From DATHTS01 sp041940425 (GTDB lineage Bacteria > Acidobacteriota > Blastocatellia > Pyrinomonadales > Pyrinomonadaceae): DNA of 64,000 nt. A program made the translations under genes and the position numbers. Position 1 is the stretch's first letter; every line of letters begins with the position of its first letter. This document shows, in pieces, positions 25,142 to 34,198 of this stretch. Location of the stretch: NCBI GenBank assembly GCA_041940425.1, contig JBGTSF010000012.1, positions 1-64,000 on the forward strand, given 5' to 3'. The notes below the pieces were generated by a model. That model had not been told where the DNA came from. It ran no database searches and worked only from the letters and a program-made list of their open reading frames with translations.

Positions 25142-28100
25142 ATGAATATTAGCGTTTTAAAGACAAAAACGTTTTTGGTCTTTGCGACGGTTTTTATTTC
25201 CGCGCTTTTTGCCGGAAATATTAATGCTCAATCGGGAACCGCGACGATCAACGGAACCGTTACCGATCAATCGGGCGCGGCTGTTCCGGGAGCGACCGTA
25301 AGGCTTATAAATCCCGCGACGGGATCATCACGAACTGTCGTTACCAATCAACAAGGCGGATACAGTTTTCCGTCCATCCAGCCGGCAACTTATACAATCG
25401 AAGTCGAAGCGGGCAACTTTAAGAAATCTGTCAAATCGGATGTGCAAGCGCTTGTAGATACGACTAACGAAGTTAATCTTAGTTTGGAACCCGGAGATGT
25501 CTCGGCGGTAGTTAATATTACAACGGACGATATTCAATCCGTCGTCAATACGCAGGATGCGAGTCTCGGCAACAACTTTGTGCCGCAGCAGATTACGCAG
25601 CTTCCGACCGATTCGAGAAATATTCCCGATCTATTAAGTCTCCAGCCGGGCGTAACCAAAGAGGGATATGTCGCGGGAGGCAGAAGCGATCAGGCGAATA
25701 TTACGTTGGACGGAATTGACGTAAACGATCAGCAGACGGGCGCGGCTTTTTCGCCGGTTCTGCGAATAACATCTGAATCAATCGAGGAATTCCGTATTAC
25801 GACGACCAACGCCAACGCCAGCCAGGGGCGTTCTTCGGGAGCGCAGATTTCGCTGATTACCAAACGCGGCACGAATAATTTCAACGGTTCGTTGTTTTTC
25901 TTCCATCGCCCGGACAGGTTTTCGGCTAATAATTTCTTTAACAACGCGGCAGGCGTTTATTCCGCCACCGACTTTGCCGTCATAAACGGTGATGCGCGCG
26001 CCGGCGACGAAAAAGTTCCCCGCCCGAATTTGCGCCGCAATATTTACGGCGGATCAATCGGCGGACCGATCGTAAAAGATAAATTTTTCTTTTTCTATTC
26101 GTATGAAGGTTTCCGGGAACGTCAGGATTTATCGGTTGTCAGAACGGTTCCGACCGCCAGCTTGGCGATGGGGCAACTGAAATTTGTCGGTTCGACGATG
26201 GCTAATCCGACGACCCGATTAATTACTCTGAACACGGCAGACCTGAATTCGATCTATTCCGAAGTCGGGGTCAATCCGGCGGCGGTGGCGGTTTTGGCGG
26301 CGGCGGCTTCGAGATACCCGGTCAATGACGATTCCGTCGGCGACGGTCTTAATGTCGGCGGATTCAGATTTAACGCGCCCGCGCCGATTGATCTGAATAC
26401 GCATATTCTGAGACTCGACTGGAACATAAACAGCAACCAGACGCTTTCCGCCCGCGGAAATTACCAGCAGGACGAATTTACCAGAGCGTCGTTTTTCCCG
26501 GACACTTATTCACCTAAAACCTGGAGTCATCCGATCGGAATTGCTTTTAATCATATCTGGAATATCAGCAACAACAAGGTAAATAATCTCAGATACGGTT
26601 TGACCAGACAGGCATTTACCGCCGAAGGCGATTCAAACGAAAACTTTATCAGCTTTCGTTTCGTTTACCAGCCGAATGCGTTCAGCCGAAAACTGAGCCG
26701 CGTAACGCCGATTCACAATATCACGGATGATTTTACCTGGATTAAAGGAAGTCACACGATCCAGTTCGGCGGAAATGTTCGGCTGATCCGTAATCAACGC
26801 GAGGATTTGGGAAGTTCGTTTGACAGCGCGGTCGCCAATCCTTCGTTCTATAATCTTTCCGGTCGCGTTCTCGATCTGGCGGTCAGCGATGCCGGATACC
26901 TGTTCGCTTCTTCACAGCGTTCGATCATCCAAAATGCCGCTTCCGCGCTGATCGGACGTTTTTCGCAATACACCGGACAATTCAATTACGATCTGAGCGG
27001 AAACATCCTGCCTGCCGGAACGCCGATCGAACGCGAGTTTGCGACGGAGGAATATGATCTCTACGCGCAGGATACATGGAAACCTTTCCGTAATCTGACG
27101 CTGACTTACGGGCTGCGATACGCCCTGAGCCGTCCGGTTTATGAAAGAAACGGTTTTCAGGTAGTTCCCGATGTAAGGCTGGGAGATTTCTTTGACCGCC
27201 GCGTCCAAAGTGCCGCGACCGGTGTTCCCTTGAATGACCCGATTCAATTTGAATTAGCCGGACCGTCTTATGATAAACCCGGTTTTTATAGTATGGATTG
27301 GAACAATTTCCAGCCGAGTGTCGCCGTAGCGTGGTCGCCCAATTTCAAGAACAAATTCTTGCGGACGATATTCGGCGGTGAAAACGAAGGCGTGATCCGC
27401 GGCGGTTTCAGAATAACCAACGATTATTTCGGTCAGCAGTTAGCCGTAACCTTTGACGGGTTAAGCACGCTCGGATTTACTACGTCGGACACGATTGCGG
27501 CAAATACCTACGATATTGTCGGCTGTAATCAAGGCGGCTGTCCGCCGAGATTTACGGGTTTCGGACAGAACATTCGTTCGCTGCCCAATATTTCCGCGCC
27601 GAACAGATTCATGACACCGGCTGACGAAGACCAGCGTATCGAATCATCGCTCGATGCAACGCTCGTTTCACCGACGCATTACACGTGGAATGCCACATAC
27701 GGTCGTCAGCTTCCGAAAGGAATGTATTTCGAAGCGTCATACATCGGTCGCGCCGCCCGCAATCTGCTGGCGACACGCGATATTATGGCACTCAACAATC
27801 TGGTTGATCAGACAAGCGGAATGGATTGGTATACGGCGGCGGGAATGCTGCACGATTTTCGCGCGGCGAATACGCCGATCACGTCCGTTCCGGCGATCCC
27901 GTATTTCGAAAATCTGTTTCCGAACGCGATGGCGGCTCTCTCGGTTTTCGGTTTACCGGCAAACAACAATACGCAAGCCATCTACGGGCTGGTTGCCCGC
28001 GACGGATTCGATATTCTCGACTGGACGTTTGTCCAATTGATCATTGATGACGCGACCGCTTTCGGTCTGCCGGTTAATCCGGGACGTTTTCCGAATATGT

Positions 28101-28942
28101 TCTTCCATCCGCAGTATGCGGCGTTTTCGGCATTCAGCACGGTTGCCCGTTCCGACTATCACGGCGGTTCGTTCACGCTCAGACAGAGACTCGGACGAAC
28201 ATTGTCTTTCGATGTCAACTATACGTTCTCGAAATCAATGGACAACGCTTCGGGACTTCAAACGAGCGGAACATACGGCGCGGCGTTTATTCTTAACCCG
28301 CTCCGACCGGATGACAACTACGCCGTTTCCGATTTTGACTCGACGCATGTTGTCAACGCCAATTTCCTTTTTCAGCTTCCGTTCGGAAAAGGGCGAAAGT
28401 TCTTCAGCGATATGCATCCGGCAGCCGATGCCATTTTAGGCGGCTGGCAGTTAAGCGGTATATTCCGCTGGAATACCGGGCTTCCGGCTCAGACACCGTT
28501 TGATGCCGCTCAATGGGCGACCAACTGGAACGTGCAGTCAAACGGCGTTAGAATCCGCCAGATTCAAGCCCAGATCAACCGGAATACGCAAAATCTGTTT
28601 GCCAATCCGCAAGCCGCATACAATTCCTTCCGCAATGCGCGACCGGGTGAAACGGGAGACAGAAACGTCTTGCGTGAATCTAATTTCTCGGTAACTGATA
28701 TGGGACTTGGCAAGACTTTCAATATGCCCTGGAACGAAAATCATAAACTCCAGTTCCGCTGGGAAGTATTCAACGTATTTAACGAGCAGTATTTTCAGAT
28801 CACGAATATTACCCGCAGTACTCTGGGGCTCGGACAGGATTCCGATATTGACAATGCGGTTAATCCTAATTTCGGTAAAGTCTTTACCGATATTCAAGGT
28901 CAGCCGCGCCGGATGCAGTTCGGTCTGCGTTTTGTATTCTAA
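25142..28942 (+). CDS. Oar-like TonB-dependent outer-membrane receptor
   Basis: 1266 aa. Signal peptide to INAQ; an N-terminal carboxypeptidase-regulatory-like Ig domain (INGTVTDQSGAAVPGATVRL ... GGYSFPSIQPATYTIEVEA), a plug domain (PDLLSLQPGVTKEGYVAGG, ANITLDGIDVNDQ, ISLITKRGTNNFNGSLF) and a large beta barrel ending in MQFGLRFVF with the terminal Phe expected of outer-membrane proteins. Acidobacteriota encode many such proteins, thought to import large or polymeric nutrients. No TonB box can be fixed. Excellent SD; followed by a strong terminator. Confidence 0.93.
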   Translation: MNISVLKTKTFLVFATVFISALFAGNINAQSGTATINGTVTDQSGAAVPGATVRLINPATGSSRTVVTNQQGGYSFPSIQPATYTIEVEAGNFKKSVKSDVQALVDTTNEVNLSLEPGDVSAVVNITTDDIQSVVNTQDASLGNNFVPQQITQLPTDSRNIPDLLSLQPGVTKEGYVAGGRSDQANITLDGIDVNDQQTGAAFSPVLRITSESIEEFRITTTNANASQGRSSGAQISLITKRGTNNFNGSLFFFHRPDRFSANNFFNNAAGVYSATDFAVINGDARAGDEKVPRPNLRRNIYGGSIGGPIVKDKFFFFYSYEGFRERQDLSVVRTVPTASLAMGQLKFVGSTMANPTTRLITLNTADLNSIYSEVGVNPAAVAVLAAAASRYPVNDDSVGDGLNVGGFRFNAPAPIDLNTHILRLDWNINSNQTLSARGNYQQDEFTRASFFPDTYSPKTWSHPIGIAFNHIWNISNNKVNNLRYGLTRQAFTAEGDSNENFISFRFVYQPNAFSRKLSRVTPIHNITDDFTWIKGSHTIQFGGNVRLIRNQREDLGSSFDSAVANPSFYNLSGRVLDLAVSDAGYLFASSQRSIIQNAASALIGRFSQYTGQFNYDLSGNILPAGTPIEREFATEEYDLYAQDTWKPFRNLTLTYGLRYALSRPVYERNGFQVVPDVRLGDFFDRRVQSAATGVPLNDPIQFELAGPSYDKPGFYSMDWNNFQPSVAVAWSPNFKNKFLRTIFGGENEGVIRGGFRITNDYFGQQLAVTFDGLSTLGFTTSDTIAANTYDIVGCNQGGCPPRFTGFGQNIRSLPNISAPNRFMTPADEDQRIESSLDATLVSPTHYTWNATYGRQLPKGMYFEASYIGRAARNLLATRDIMALNNLVDQTSGMDWYTAAGMLHDFRAANTPITSVPAIPYFENLFPNAMAALSVFGLPANNNTQAIYGLVARDGFDILDWTFVQLIIDDATAFGLPVNPGRFPNMFFHPQYAAFSAFSTVARSDYHGGSFTLRQRLGRTLSFDVNYTFSKSMDNASGLQTSGTYGAAFILNPLRPDDNYAVSDFDSTHVVNANFLFQLPFGKGRKFFSDMHPAADAILGGWQLSGIFRWNTGLPAQTPFDAAQWATNWNVQSNGVRIRQIQAQINRNTQNLFANPQAAYNSFRNARPGETGDRNVLRESNFSVTDMGLGKTFNMPWNENHKLQFRWEVFNVFNEQYFQITNITRSTLGLGQDSDIDNAVNPNFGKVFTDIQGQPRRMQFGLRFVF

Positions 28943-28984
28943 ATAAAAAAAGACGGAATTTTTGATTCCGGTCTTAAAAGCTAA

Positions 28985-29018
28985 AACGGGTTGAGAATTT
29001 TTCTCAACCCGTTTTTTT
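28985..29018. terminator. Strong bidirectional rho-independent terminator
   Basis: A perfect 12-bp stem, AACGGGTTGAGA (28985-28996) with TCTCAACCCGTT (29002-29013), then an eight-T run. It terminates the receptor gene on the plus strand and, with TTTT on the other side, also the convergent TPR gene. A weaker imperfect hairpin (AAGACGGAAT/ATTCCGGTCTT) lies just before it. Confidence 0.9.
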
Positions 29019-30049
29019 TAATTAGAAGCGTTTTCTTTAATGTATTTTTCGATCTTTCCTTTATCGGGATGATTGGGAACTTTTTCGAGAAATATTTTAT
29101 ATTCATTGACCGCCCGGTCTTTTAGATTCGCCGCGTTATAGAGAGCCGCCAGCCGGAGATGAATCTCGGCTTTTTCGACCGGCGCGAGCCGGATCGCTTC
29201 ATTCAGATAAACTACCGCTTTCGAACCTATTTTATTTTGAAGATAAGCCTCGCCGAGATAATGCTGAGCGTCCGCCGATTCGGGCGCGGTTTCGACGGCT
29301 TTGCTCAAAACCTGGATTGATTTGTCAAACTCTTTCCGCGATAGGTAGAGTTTTCCGAGATTCATCAAAGCCACTATAAAATCTGATTTTTGTTCGAGTG
29401 CTTTTTGGTAGGCTTTTTCGGCTTCGTCAAATTTTTCCGCCCTGTAATACAAAGTGCCGAGTTCCGTCCACGCGACAAAATCCTTCGGGTCGTTTTCGAC
29501 GATCTGTTTGAAGAGTTTGATGGCGTTGTCCGGTTTTTTTTCTTTCGCCGCCTCCGCCGCTTTTTCAAAAAGTTTATTATTTTCGTCGCTTCTCTGATAA
29601 AAATCTTTTACGGAAACGACTCCGGTTTTTTCATTCCCGCTTTGCGAAGGCGTCCAGTTTACTACAACGTCCTGACTGATACTGCCGGCGGCGACCGGCA
29701 TAATTATCGTTCGGGCGACTTCGACTCCGCCGATCTCGACGACTAAAAATCCGCCTTCGCGCGGCACGGACGGAAAATAAAAAACCCCGTTATCCCGCGC
29801 CGGTCTGCGGTCAATCATCGCCCCGCTGACAAAAACCGAAACATAGACAGTCGGTTTGATTTGCGAGTCATCGAGTTTCGGAAAAATCAGTTTGCCGGAA
29901 AGCTGAACGCCTCCGGTCGTCGAAGTGTTTCCGCCGATCTCCGTCGGCAATCCCGTTGACTGGCGAGTTTCCTCGTTCTGAGCGAAGTTCGCAACGACGA
30001 AGACGGAGATTAAAAACAGCGTGCAGAAAACTGAAAAAAAGATTTTCAT
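29018..30049 (-). CDS. Secreted TPR protein
   Basis: 343 aa. Signal peptide ends near NFAQ. Residues about 45-140 form a beta domain (VQLSGKLIFPKL ... YVSVFVSGAMI ... GVFYFPSVPREGGFLVVEI) resembling a carboxypeptidase-regulatory-like fold. Residues 155-340 hold at least five TPRs (PKDFVAWTELGTLYYRAEKF, FIVALMNLGKLYLSRKEF, ADAQHYLGEAYLQNKIG). Likely a periplasmic or outer-membrane scaffold; partner unknown. Convergent with the Oar-like receptor gene. Confidence 0.82.
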   Translation of the reverse strand: MKIFFSVFCTLFLISVFVVANFAQNEETRQSTGLPTEIGGNTSTTGGVQLSGKLIFPKLDDSQIKPTVYVSVFVSGAMIDRRPARDNGVFYFPSVPREGGFLVVEIGGVEVARTIIMPVAAGSISQDVVVNWTPSQSGNEKTGVVSVKDFYQRSDENNKLFEKAAEAAKEKKPDNAIKLFKQIVENDPKDFVAWTELGTLYYRAEKFDEAEKAYQKALEQKSDFIVALMNLGKLYLSRKEFDKSIQVLSKAVETAPESADAQHYLGEAYLQNKIGSKAVVYLNEAIRLAPVEKAEIHLRLAALYNAANLKDRAVNEYKIFLEKVPNHPDKGKIEKYIKENASN

Positions 30050-30125
30050 AAATGATGCCTCCCTTTTTAAGAATGTCCAGATTGTTAATCAAATACTTCG
30101 TAATGTCAAGAGATTAGGAAAGCGG

Positions 30126-30782
30126 TCAGCGGGCGGCAAATGCGTCATTGCCCGTGATTTCCGCCAGATGGCGCGTGTCGTTGACGGCGAGAACGCGCGT
30201 GTTGTTTCGTCCGCGAATCTCAAAACGGTTGATGCCGCAGTTTGATGTCACGAGCCAAGGAGTTTGTTTTGTTTTGCGGTTGATCGCGCCCATCAGGTAG
30301 AGCGTCAGGTAACAGATCGTTCCCGTATGCGAAAAAACGGCGATGCGTTCGCCGCGATGGATGTTGAAGATTTCACGCAGCGCACCGGTCGCTCTTCGCA
30401 AGAGATGACGGTAGCTTTCGCCTTTGGTAATGACGTGCTGAATGTTGCGGTTGACCAGCGCGTAATAATCCTGCGGGTGTTTTTCCTTCGATTCGTCAAA
30501 CGTCAGACCTTCCAGAACGCCGACGTTTCTTTCTCGGAAAGCAGAAGTTTTAATGATCGGCAGATTGAGCATTTCGGCGAGCGGTTCGGCGGTCTGCACG
30601 GCGCGGAGCAGGTCGCTCGTATAAATTGCGTCAATATTTTCTTTGGCGAGAATCTGAGCGGTGAGCTGTGCCTGTTTTTTCCCCAACTCGGAAAGCGGTG
30701 TCGGAGAATGTCCGCCGAAACGCCCTTCGGCATTTCCGGCGGATTGTCCGTGTCTGACAAGAAAAAGTTTTGTAACAGGCAT
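30126..30782 (-). CDS. Histidine phosphatase family protein (phosphoglycerate-mutase-like)
   Basis: 218 aa. RHG motif LVRHGQSAGN with the phospho-accepting His, arginine in TSDLLRAVQTAEPLAE, acid-base region FRERNVGVLEGLTFDE and the second His in FSHTGTICYLTL. It belongs to the branch containing CobC/alpha-ribazole phosphatases and GpmB-like enzymes; the true substrate is not predictable. Downstream of prfA on the same strand, separated by a paired 9-nt repeat. Confidence 0.9.
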   Translation of the reverse strand: MPVTKLFLVRHGQSAGNAEGRFGGHSPTPLSELGKKQAQLTAQILAKENIDAIYTSDLLRAVQTAEPLAEMLNLPIIKTSAFRERNVGVLEGLTFDESKEKHPQDYYALVNRNIQHVITKGESYRHLLRRATGALREIFNIHRGERIAVFSHTGTICYLTLYLMGAINRKTKQTPWLVTSNCGINRFEIRGRNNTRVLAVNDTRHLAEITGNDAFAAR

Positions 30783-30787
30783 TTTTC

Positions 30788-30875
30788 GAGTTTATAGAGT
30801 TTATAGAGTTATAGAGTTTGTAGAGTCATTTTTAACTCTCTAAACTCCCCAAACTCCCTAAACTCTATAAACTTT
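30788..30875. repeat. AGAGTTTAT nonamer repeats as facing inverted arms
   Basis: Left arm 30788-30826 has about four AGAGTTTAT-type units; right arm 30834-30873 has four CTCYNTAAA-type units in the opposite sense (for example CTCTATAAA). Together they can fold into a long imperfect hairpin between prfA and the phosphatase gene. Confidence 0.75.
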
Positions 30876-31952
30876 TTAAGCCGTAACCGTTTCGGCTTTT
30901 AGTTTTTCGGTTTGATAATGCGTCCGCAGTGCGTCAATAAATTCATCCAATGCGCCTTCCATGACCAAATCGAGTTGATAAACAGTCATGTTTATGCGGT
31001 GATCGCTGACGCGGTTTTCCTTGAAATTATACGTTCTGATTTTCTCCGAACGGTCGCCGCTGCCGACCATTGATTTGCGTTCGCTCGCCATCGCTTCGTG
31101 CTGTTTTTGTTCTTCGATTTCCTGAAGACGCGCACGCAGAACGCGCATCGCTTTTTCGCGGTTTTTGATCTGCGATTTTTCGTCCTGCATCGAAACGACC
31201 ACGCCGGTCGGAAGATGTGTCAGACGAACAGCCGAATAAGTCGTGTTGACCGATTGACCGCCCGGACCGCTTGAGCAAAATGTATCAATCCGCAGATCGT
31301 TCTGATTTATCTGCACGTCAACTTCTTCGGCTTCGGGCAAAACGGCGACCGTGATCGCCGAAGTGTGAACGCGACCGGCGGTTTCCGTTGCCGGAACTCT
31401 CTGGACGCGGTGAACGCCCGATTCGTAACGCATTTTCGAATAGACGTTATCGCCTTCAATAACGACCGATGCTTCCTTGATGCCGCCGACGCCCGTATCG
31501 GAAACATCCAGAGTTTCAAATTTCCAGCCTTGCCGTTCGGCATAGCGGGCATACATCCGCAGAACTTCCGCCGCAAAAAGCGTCGCCTCGTCGCCGCCCG
31601 TTCCGGCGCGGATTTCCAAGATTACGTTTTTCTCGTCGTTCGGGTCTTTCGGAATCAGAAGGAATTTTAATTTTTCTTCCGCTTTTTCAAGATTTTCTTC
31701 GAGTTCGCTGATTTCGAGTTCGGCGAGTTCGCGCATTTCTTCATCGTCGGTTAAATCCAAAACCTCGCGCGCGCCCGTCAAATCTTCTTTCATTTTTTTG
31801 ACTTCACGGTATTTTTCGACGATCTCGCCCAAAGAGCGATGTTTTTTCATCAGTTTCGTATAAGCCTGTATGTCCGAAGTAATATCGGGCGAAGAAAGCT
31901 GTTGGTTGATCTCCTCGTAATTTTTTTCGATCTGTGCAAGTTTTTCCAACAT
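30876..31952 (-). CDS. prfA: Peptide chain release factor 1
   Basis: 358 aa, standard length. The stop-codon-recognition PxT motif appears in RVQRVPATETAGRVHTS, which distinguishes RF1 (UAA/UAG) from RF2, and the GGQ catalytic motif in CSSGPGGQSVNTTYSAVRL. The rpmE-DUF1385-prfA order on the same strand is a conserved bacterial neighbourhood. Confidence 0.97.
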   Translation of the reverse strand: MLEKLAQIEKNYEEINQQLSSPDITSDIQAYTKLMKKHRSLGEIVEKYREVKKMKEDLTGAREVLDLTDDEEMRELAELEISELEENLEKAEEKLKFLLIPKDPNDEKNVILEIRAGTGGDEATLFAAEVLRMYARYAERQGWKFETLDVSDTGVGGIKEASVVIEGDNVYSKMRYESGVHRVQRVPATETAGRVHTSAITVAVLPEAEEVDVQINQNDLRIDTFCSSGPGGQSVNTTYSAVRLTHLPTGVVVSMQDEKSQIKNREKAMRVLRARLQEIEEQKQHEAMASERKSMVGSGDRSEKIRTYNFKENRVSDHRINMTVYQLDLVMEGALDEFIDALRTHYQTEKLKAETVTA

Positions 31953-31969
31953 TTTTAGTAGATGTCAGA

Positions 31970-32032
31970 TGCTAGATGTCAGATGTTAGTGTCTTTACTT
32001 ACTGACATCTAACATCTGACATCCGACATCTT
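31970..32032. repeat. GATGTCA heptamer repeats as facing inverted arms
   Basis: Left arm 31970-31990 reads (GATGTCA GATGCTA GATGTCA GATGTTA); right arm 32002-32031 reads (TGACATC TAACATC TGACATC CGACATC). They are inverted relative to each other with an 11-nt spacer, between the DUF1385 stop and the prfA start. Confidence 0.8.
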
Positions 32033-32033
32033 T

Positions 32034-33197
32034 TTACGCTGTTTCCGGTTCTAATTTCAGAGATTCTTTTAACGAAACGATGGCGACTTCGAGCTGTTCG
32101 TCGTCTGGTTCCTGCGTCGTGATGTTTTGCAGCCAGATGCCGGGCAGAGTCATCAATTTGAAGATCGCGCCCGATTCTTTTTTCGCGGCGTAGCGGATAA
32201 CTTCATACGAAAGTCCGGCGACGAGCGGCATCAGAGCAATGCGAACGACCAGATTCAGCCAGGTCGCTTCAAACGCGATGACCGAAAACAGAACGATGGA
32301 AACGAGCATCACGACCATCAAAAACGACGTGCCGCATCGCGGATGCTGACGTTTTTGCTGTTTGGCATTTTCGACCGTTAAATCTAAGCCTTTTTCCCAA
32401 TTGAAAACCGTTTTGTGTTCCGCGCCGTGATATTCGAAAACGCGGCGAATGTCTCGCAAATAAGACATCGAAAAGATCATCACGATAAAAAAGATCATTC
32501 GAATGATGCCGTCAATCAGGTTAAAACCGACCCACGCGCCGAACGAATCGAGTTTGATCTCGCGGATGTATGCGTAGAGCGTCTGCCACCACGCCGAATC
32601 GGCGGCGAGCAGCGGAGCGTTGCCCCAGCCGAGCCAGATAAACAAAAGATTGGTCAAAAGCAGCGGCGCGACGACGAAAAGCAGGATATTAAAACCGAGC
32701 GCGAAAATTATCGAACCGACCGCGCCCGCCGTCTGCGAAGGCTTTTTGTTCGACTTTTCTTTTTCGCTTTTTTCTTCCGGCATGACGACTTTGACCGGAG
32801 CTTTCGTGAAATTCTCTTCCAAAGTTCCGTCCGCTAAAACCGCTTCCGTCTGCAATTCTTTGGCTTTCGCTTTTTCTTCGAGTTCCAAATCTTCTTCGTA
32901 AATTTTGGCGGAAAAATTCAGAGCTTTAATTCCCAGAGCCATTGATTGAATGAGTGTTGCACCGCCGCGCAGGACGGGCAGATTCATCCATTTATATTTG
33001 TCGCTCCATTTCGGCAGTTTCTCCGCCGTGTGAACGATCGAGCCGTCTTTTTTGCGGCAGGCAATCGCGTAAGCCGACGGCGTTCGCATCATCACGCCTT
33101 CCATGACGGCTTGACCGCCGACGATCAGATCGCGCTCCATCGCAAAGACGGTGTGCAAGAATTTCATTTTTCGCGCTGAAGATTTGTTATTTTTCAT
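32034..33197 (-). CDS. DUF1385 membrane protein (YqhQ-like)
   Basis: About 387 aa from ATG 33197 (MKNNKSSARK); the frame is open to 33326 and the start is uncertain (33140, at MERDLIVGGQAVMEGV, is also possible). The family signature IVGGQAVMEGVMMRTP, FEYHGAEHKTV and HPRCGTSFLM are clear, as are four to five membrane helices (IIFALGFNILLFVVAPLLLT, MIFFIVMIFSMSYL, VVMLVSIVLFSVIAF). An insertion of charged, Lys/Glu-rich sequence occupies residues about 115-170. Function of the family is unknown; it is often next to prfA and rpmE, as here. Confidence 0.88.
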   Translation of the reverse strand: MKNNKSSARKMKFLHTVFAMERDLIVGGQAVMEGVMMRTPSAYAIACRKKDGSIVHTAEKLPKWSDKYKWMNLPVLRGGATLIQSMALGIKALNFSAKIYEEDLELEEKAKAKELQTEAVLADGTLEENFTKAPVKVVMPEEKSEKEKSNKKPSQTAGAVGSIIFALGFNILLFVVAPLLLTNLLFIWLGWGNAPLLAADSAWWQTLYAYIREIKLDSFGAWVGFNLIDGIIRMIFFIVMIFSMSYLRDIRRVFEYHGAEHKTVFNWEKGLDLTVENAKQQKRQHPRCGTSFLMVVMLVSIVLFSVIAFEATWLNLVVRIALMPLVAGLSYEVIRYAAKKESGAIFKLMTLPGIWLQNITTQEPDDEQLEVAIVSLKESLKLEPETA

Positions 33198-33327
33198 AGC
33201 CTTTAATTGACGTTTTTTTTCCTGTTTTCGTTGCATTTTCATCTTTTCATATAAAGCCGAAATGCCCGACGCTTTCCAAGTATAAAAAAGGTTTTCGAAG
33301 TGATTTCGCCAAACGGTCAAAAACAAT

Positions 33328-33412
33328 AATGCCGACTCTTTTTAGGGTTCGCTTTCTCCGGTGTGATTATACACCAAGATCGAAGCGACGCAGGGTAAAA
33401 AGCGTCGGCATT
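33328..33412. repeat. Inverted repeat between rpmE and DUF1385 gene
   Basis: AATGCCGACTCTTTTTAGGG (33328-33347) and its near-complement at 33393-33412 (two mismatches) face each other across 45 nt. It lies after rpmE on the minus strand and could be a terminator or attenuator between rpmE and the DUF1385 gene. Confidence 0.6.
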
Positions 33413-33464
33413 ACAGATTTTGTTTAGCTAATAACGTGTGATGAAAGATTTCATCTCTAAATAT

Positions 33465-33680
33465 TTATTTTGCGGCATTCCCGCGGGCATAGCGTTTGTT
33501 AAATCGGTCAACGCGACCGGCGGTGTCAACCAATTTTTGTTTTCCGGTAAAAAACGGATGACATTCCGAGCAGATTTCGATGCTCAAATCTTCGCCCATC
33601 GTCGAGCGTGTCTTAAACGAGTTACCGCACGCGCAGGCGACGGTGATTTCTTCATAATTCGGATGTATTTCAGGTTTCAT
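33465..33680 (-). CDS. rpmE: 50S ribosomal protein L31, zinc-binding type
   Basis: 71 aa. MKPEIHPNYEEITVACACGNSFKT with Cys16 and Cys18 plus Cys37 and Cys40 (CSEC) forms the zinc site of the C+ L31 form, followed by HPFFTGKQKLVDTAGRVDRF, the family signature. The zinc-free paralogue (RpmE2) is not in this window. AGGAG lies about 12 nt before the ATG. First gene of the rpmE-DUF1385-prfA run. Confidence 0.96.
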   Translation of the reverse strand: MKPEIHPNYEEITVACACGNSFKTRSTMGEDLSIEICSECHPFFTGKQKLVDTAGRVDRFNKRYARGNAAK

Positions 33681-33793
33681 TTGTTCAATGGTCTCCTATA
33701 TATTGATAATTGCGGATAAAACGCAAACTGTAATAATATGCGTCAATCAGATGAAACGTCAAGCCGAAAGGTTTTCCGGCGAAATTTTGAACT

Positions 33794-34195
33794 TTAATGT
33801 GCGTCTTTTGACTCAAAACTCGGAGGCTGCGGCGGATCATTGTAAACCACTGCATTTGATTGTTTTAACAAGCTGAAATACCAAAGAAATAAATATGTTA
33901 ATCCGGCGTAAAGCAAAAAGTTAAATCCAAGAGTCCAAACTACTCTAAACCAAACAGTGTCAAATATGTATCGCAAACCGAAAAAATCATAAAAACGGAT
34001 GTAATCATATATCCAAAACGGAATGGCTATTGGAGCAAAAATTAGTCCGGGAGTTGAGTGTCCTTTTATCTCCATATCCGTTAAGTTAGATTGAGGAAAA
34101 TATTTTTCTATAAAAAAGGATGAAAATCCCGCCAAGAAAAAGAGAATGGTAGGAAAGACAATTCCACCGATCAGTGATGCAATAATTCTTTTCAT
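33794..34195 (-). CDS. Small membrane protein of unknown function
   Basis: 133 aa with three hydrophobic segments (about 5-30, 50-75, 85-110) and a Pro-rich cytoplasmic tail. A short periplasmic loop (IEKYFPQSNLTDMEIKG) follows the first helix. No family recognised. It starts 3 nt after the methyltransferase stop and is likely co-transcribed. Noticeably AT-rich. Confidence 0.65.
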   Translation of the reverse strand: MKRIIASLIGGIVFPTILFFLAGFSSFFIEKYFPQSNLTDMEIKGHSTPGLIFAPIAIPFWIYDYIRFYDFFGLRYIFDTVWFRVVWTLGFNFLLYAGLTYLFLWYFSLLKQSNAVVYNDPPQPPSFESKDAH

Positions 34196-34198
34196 TTT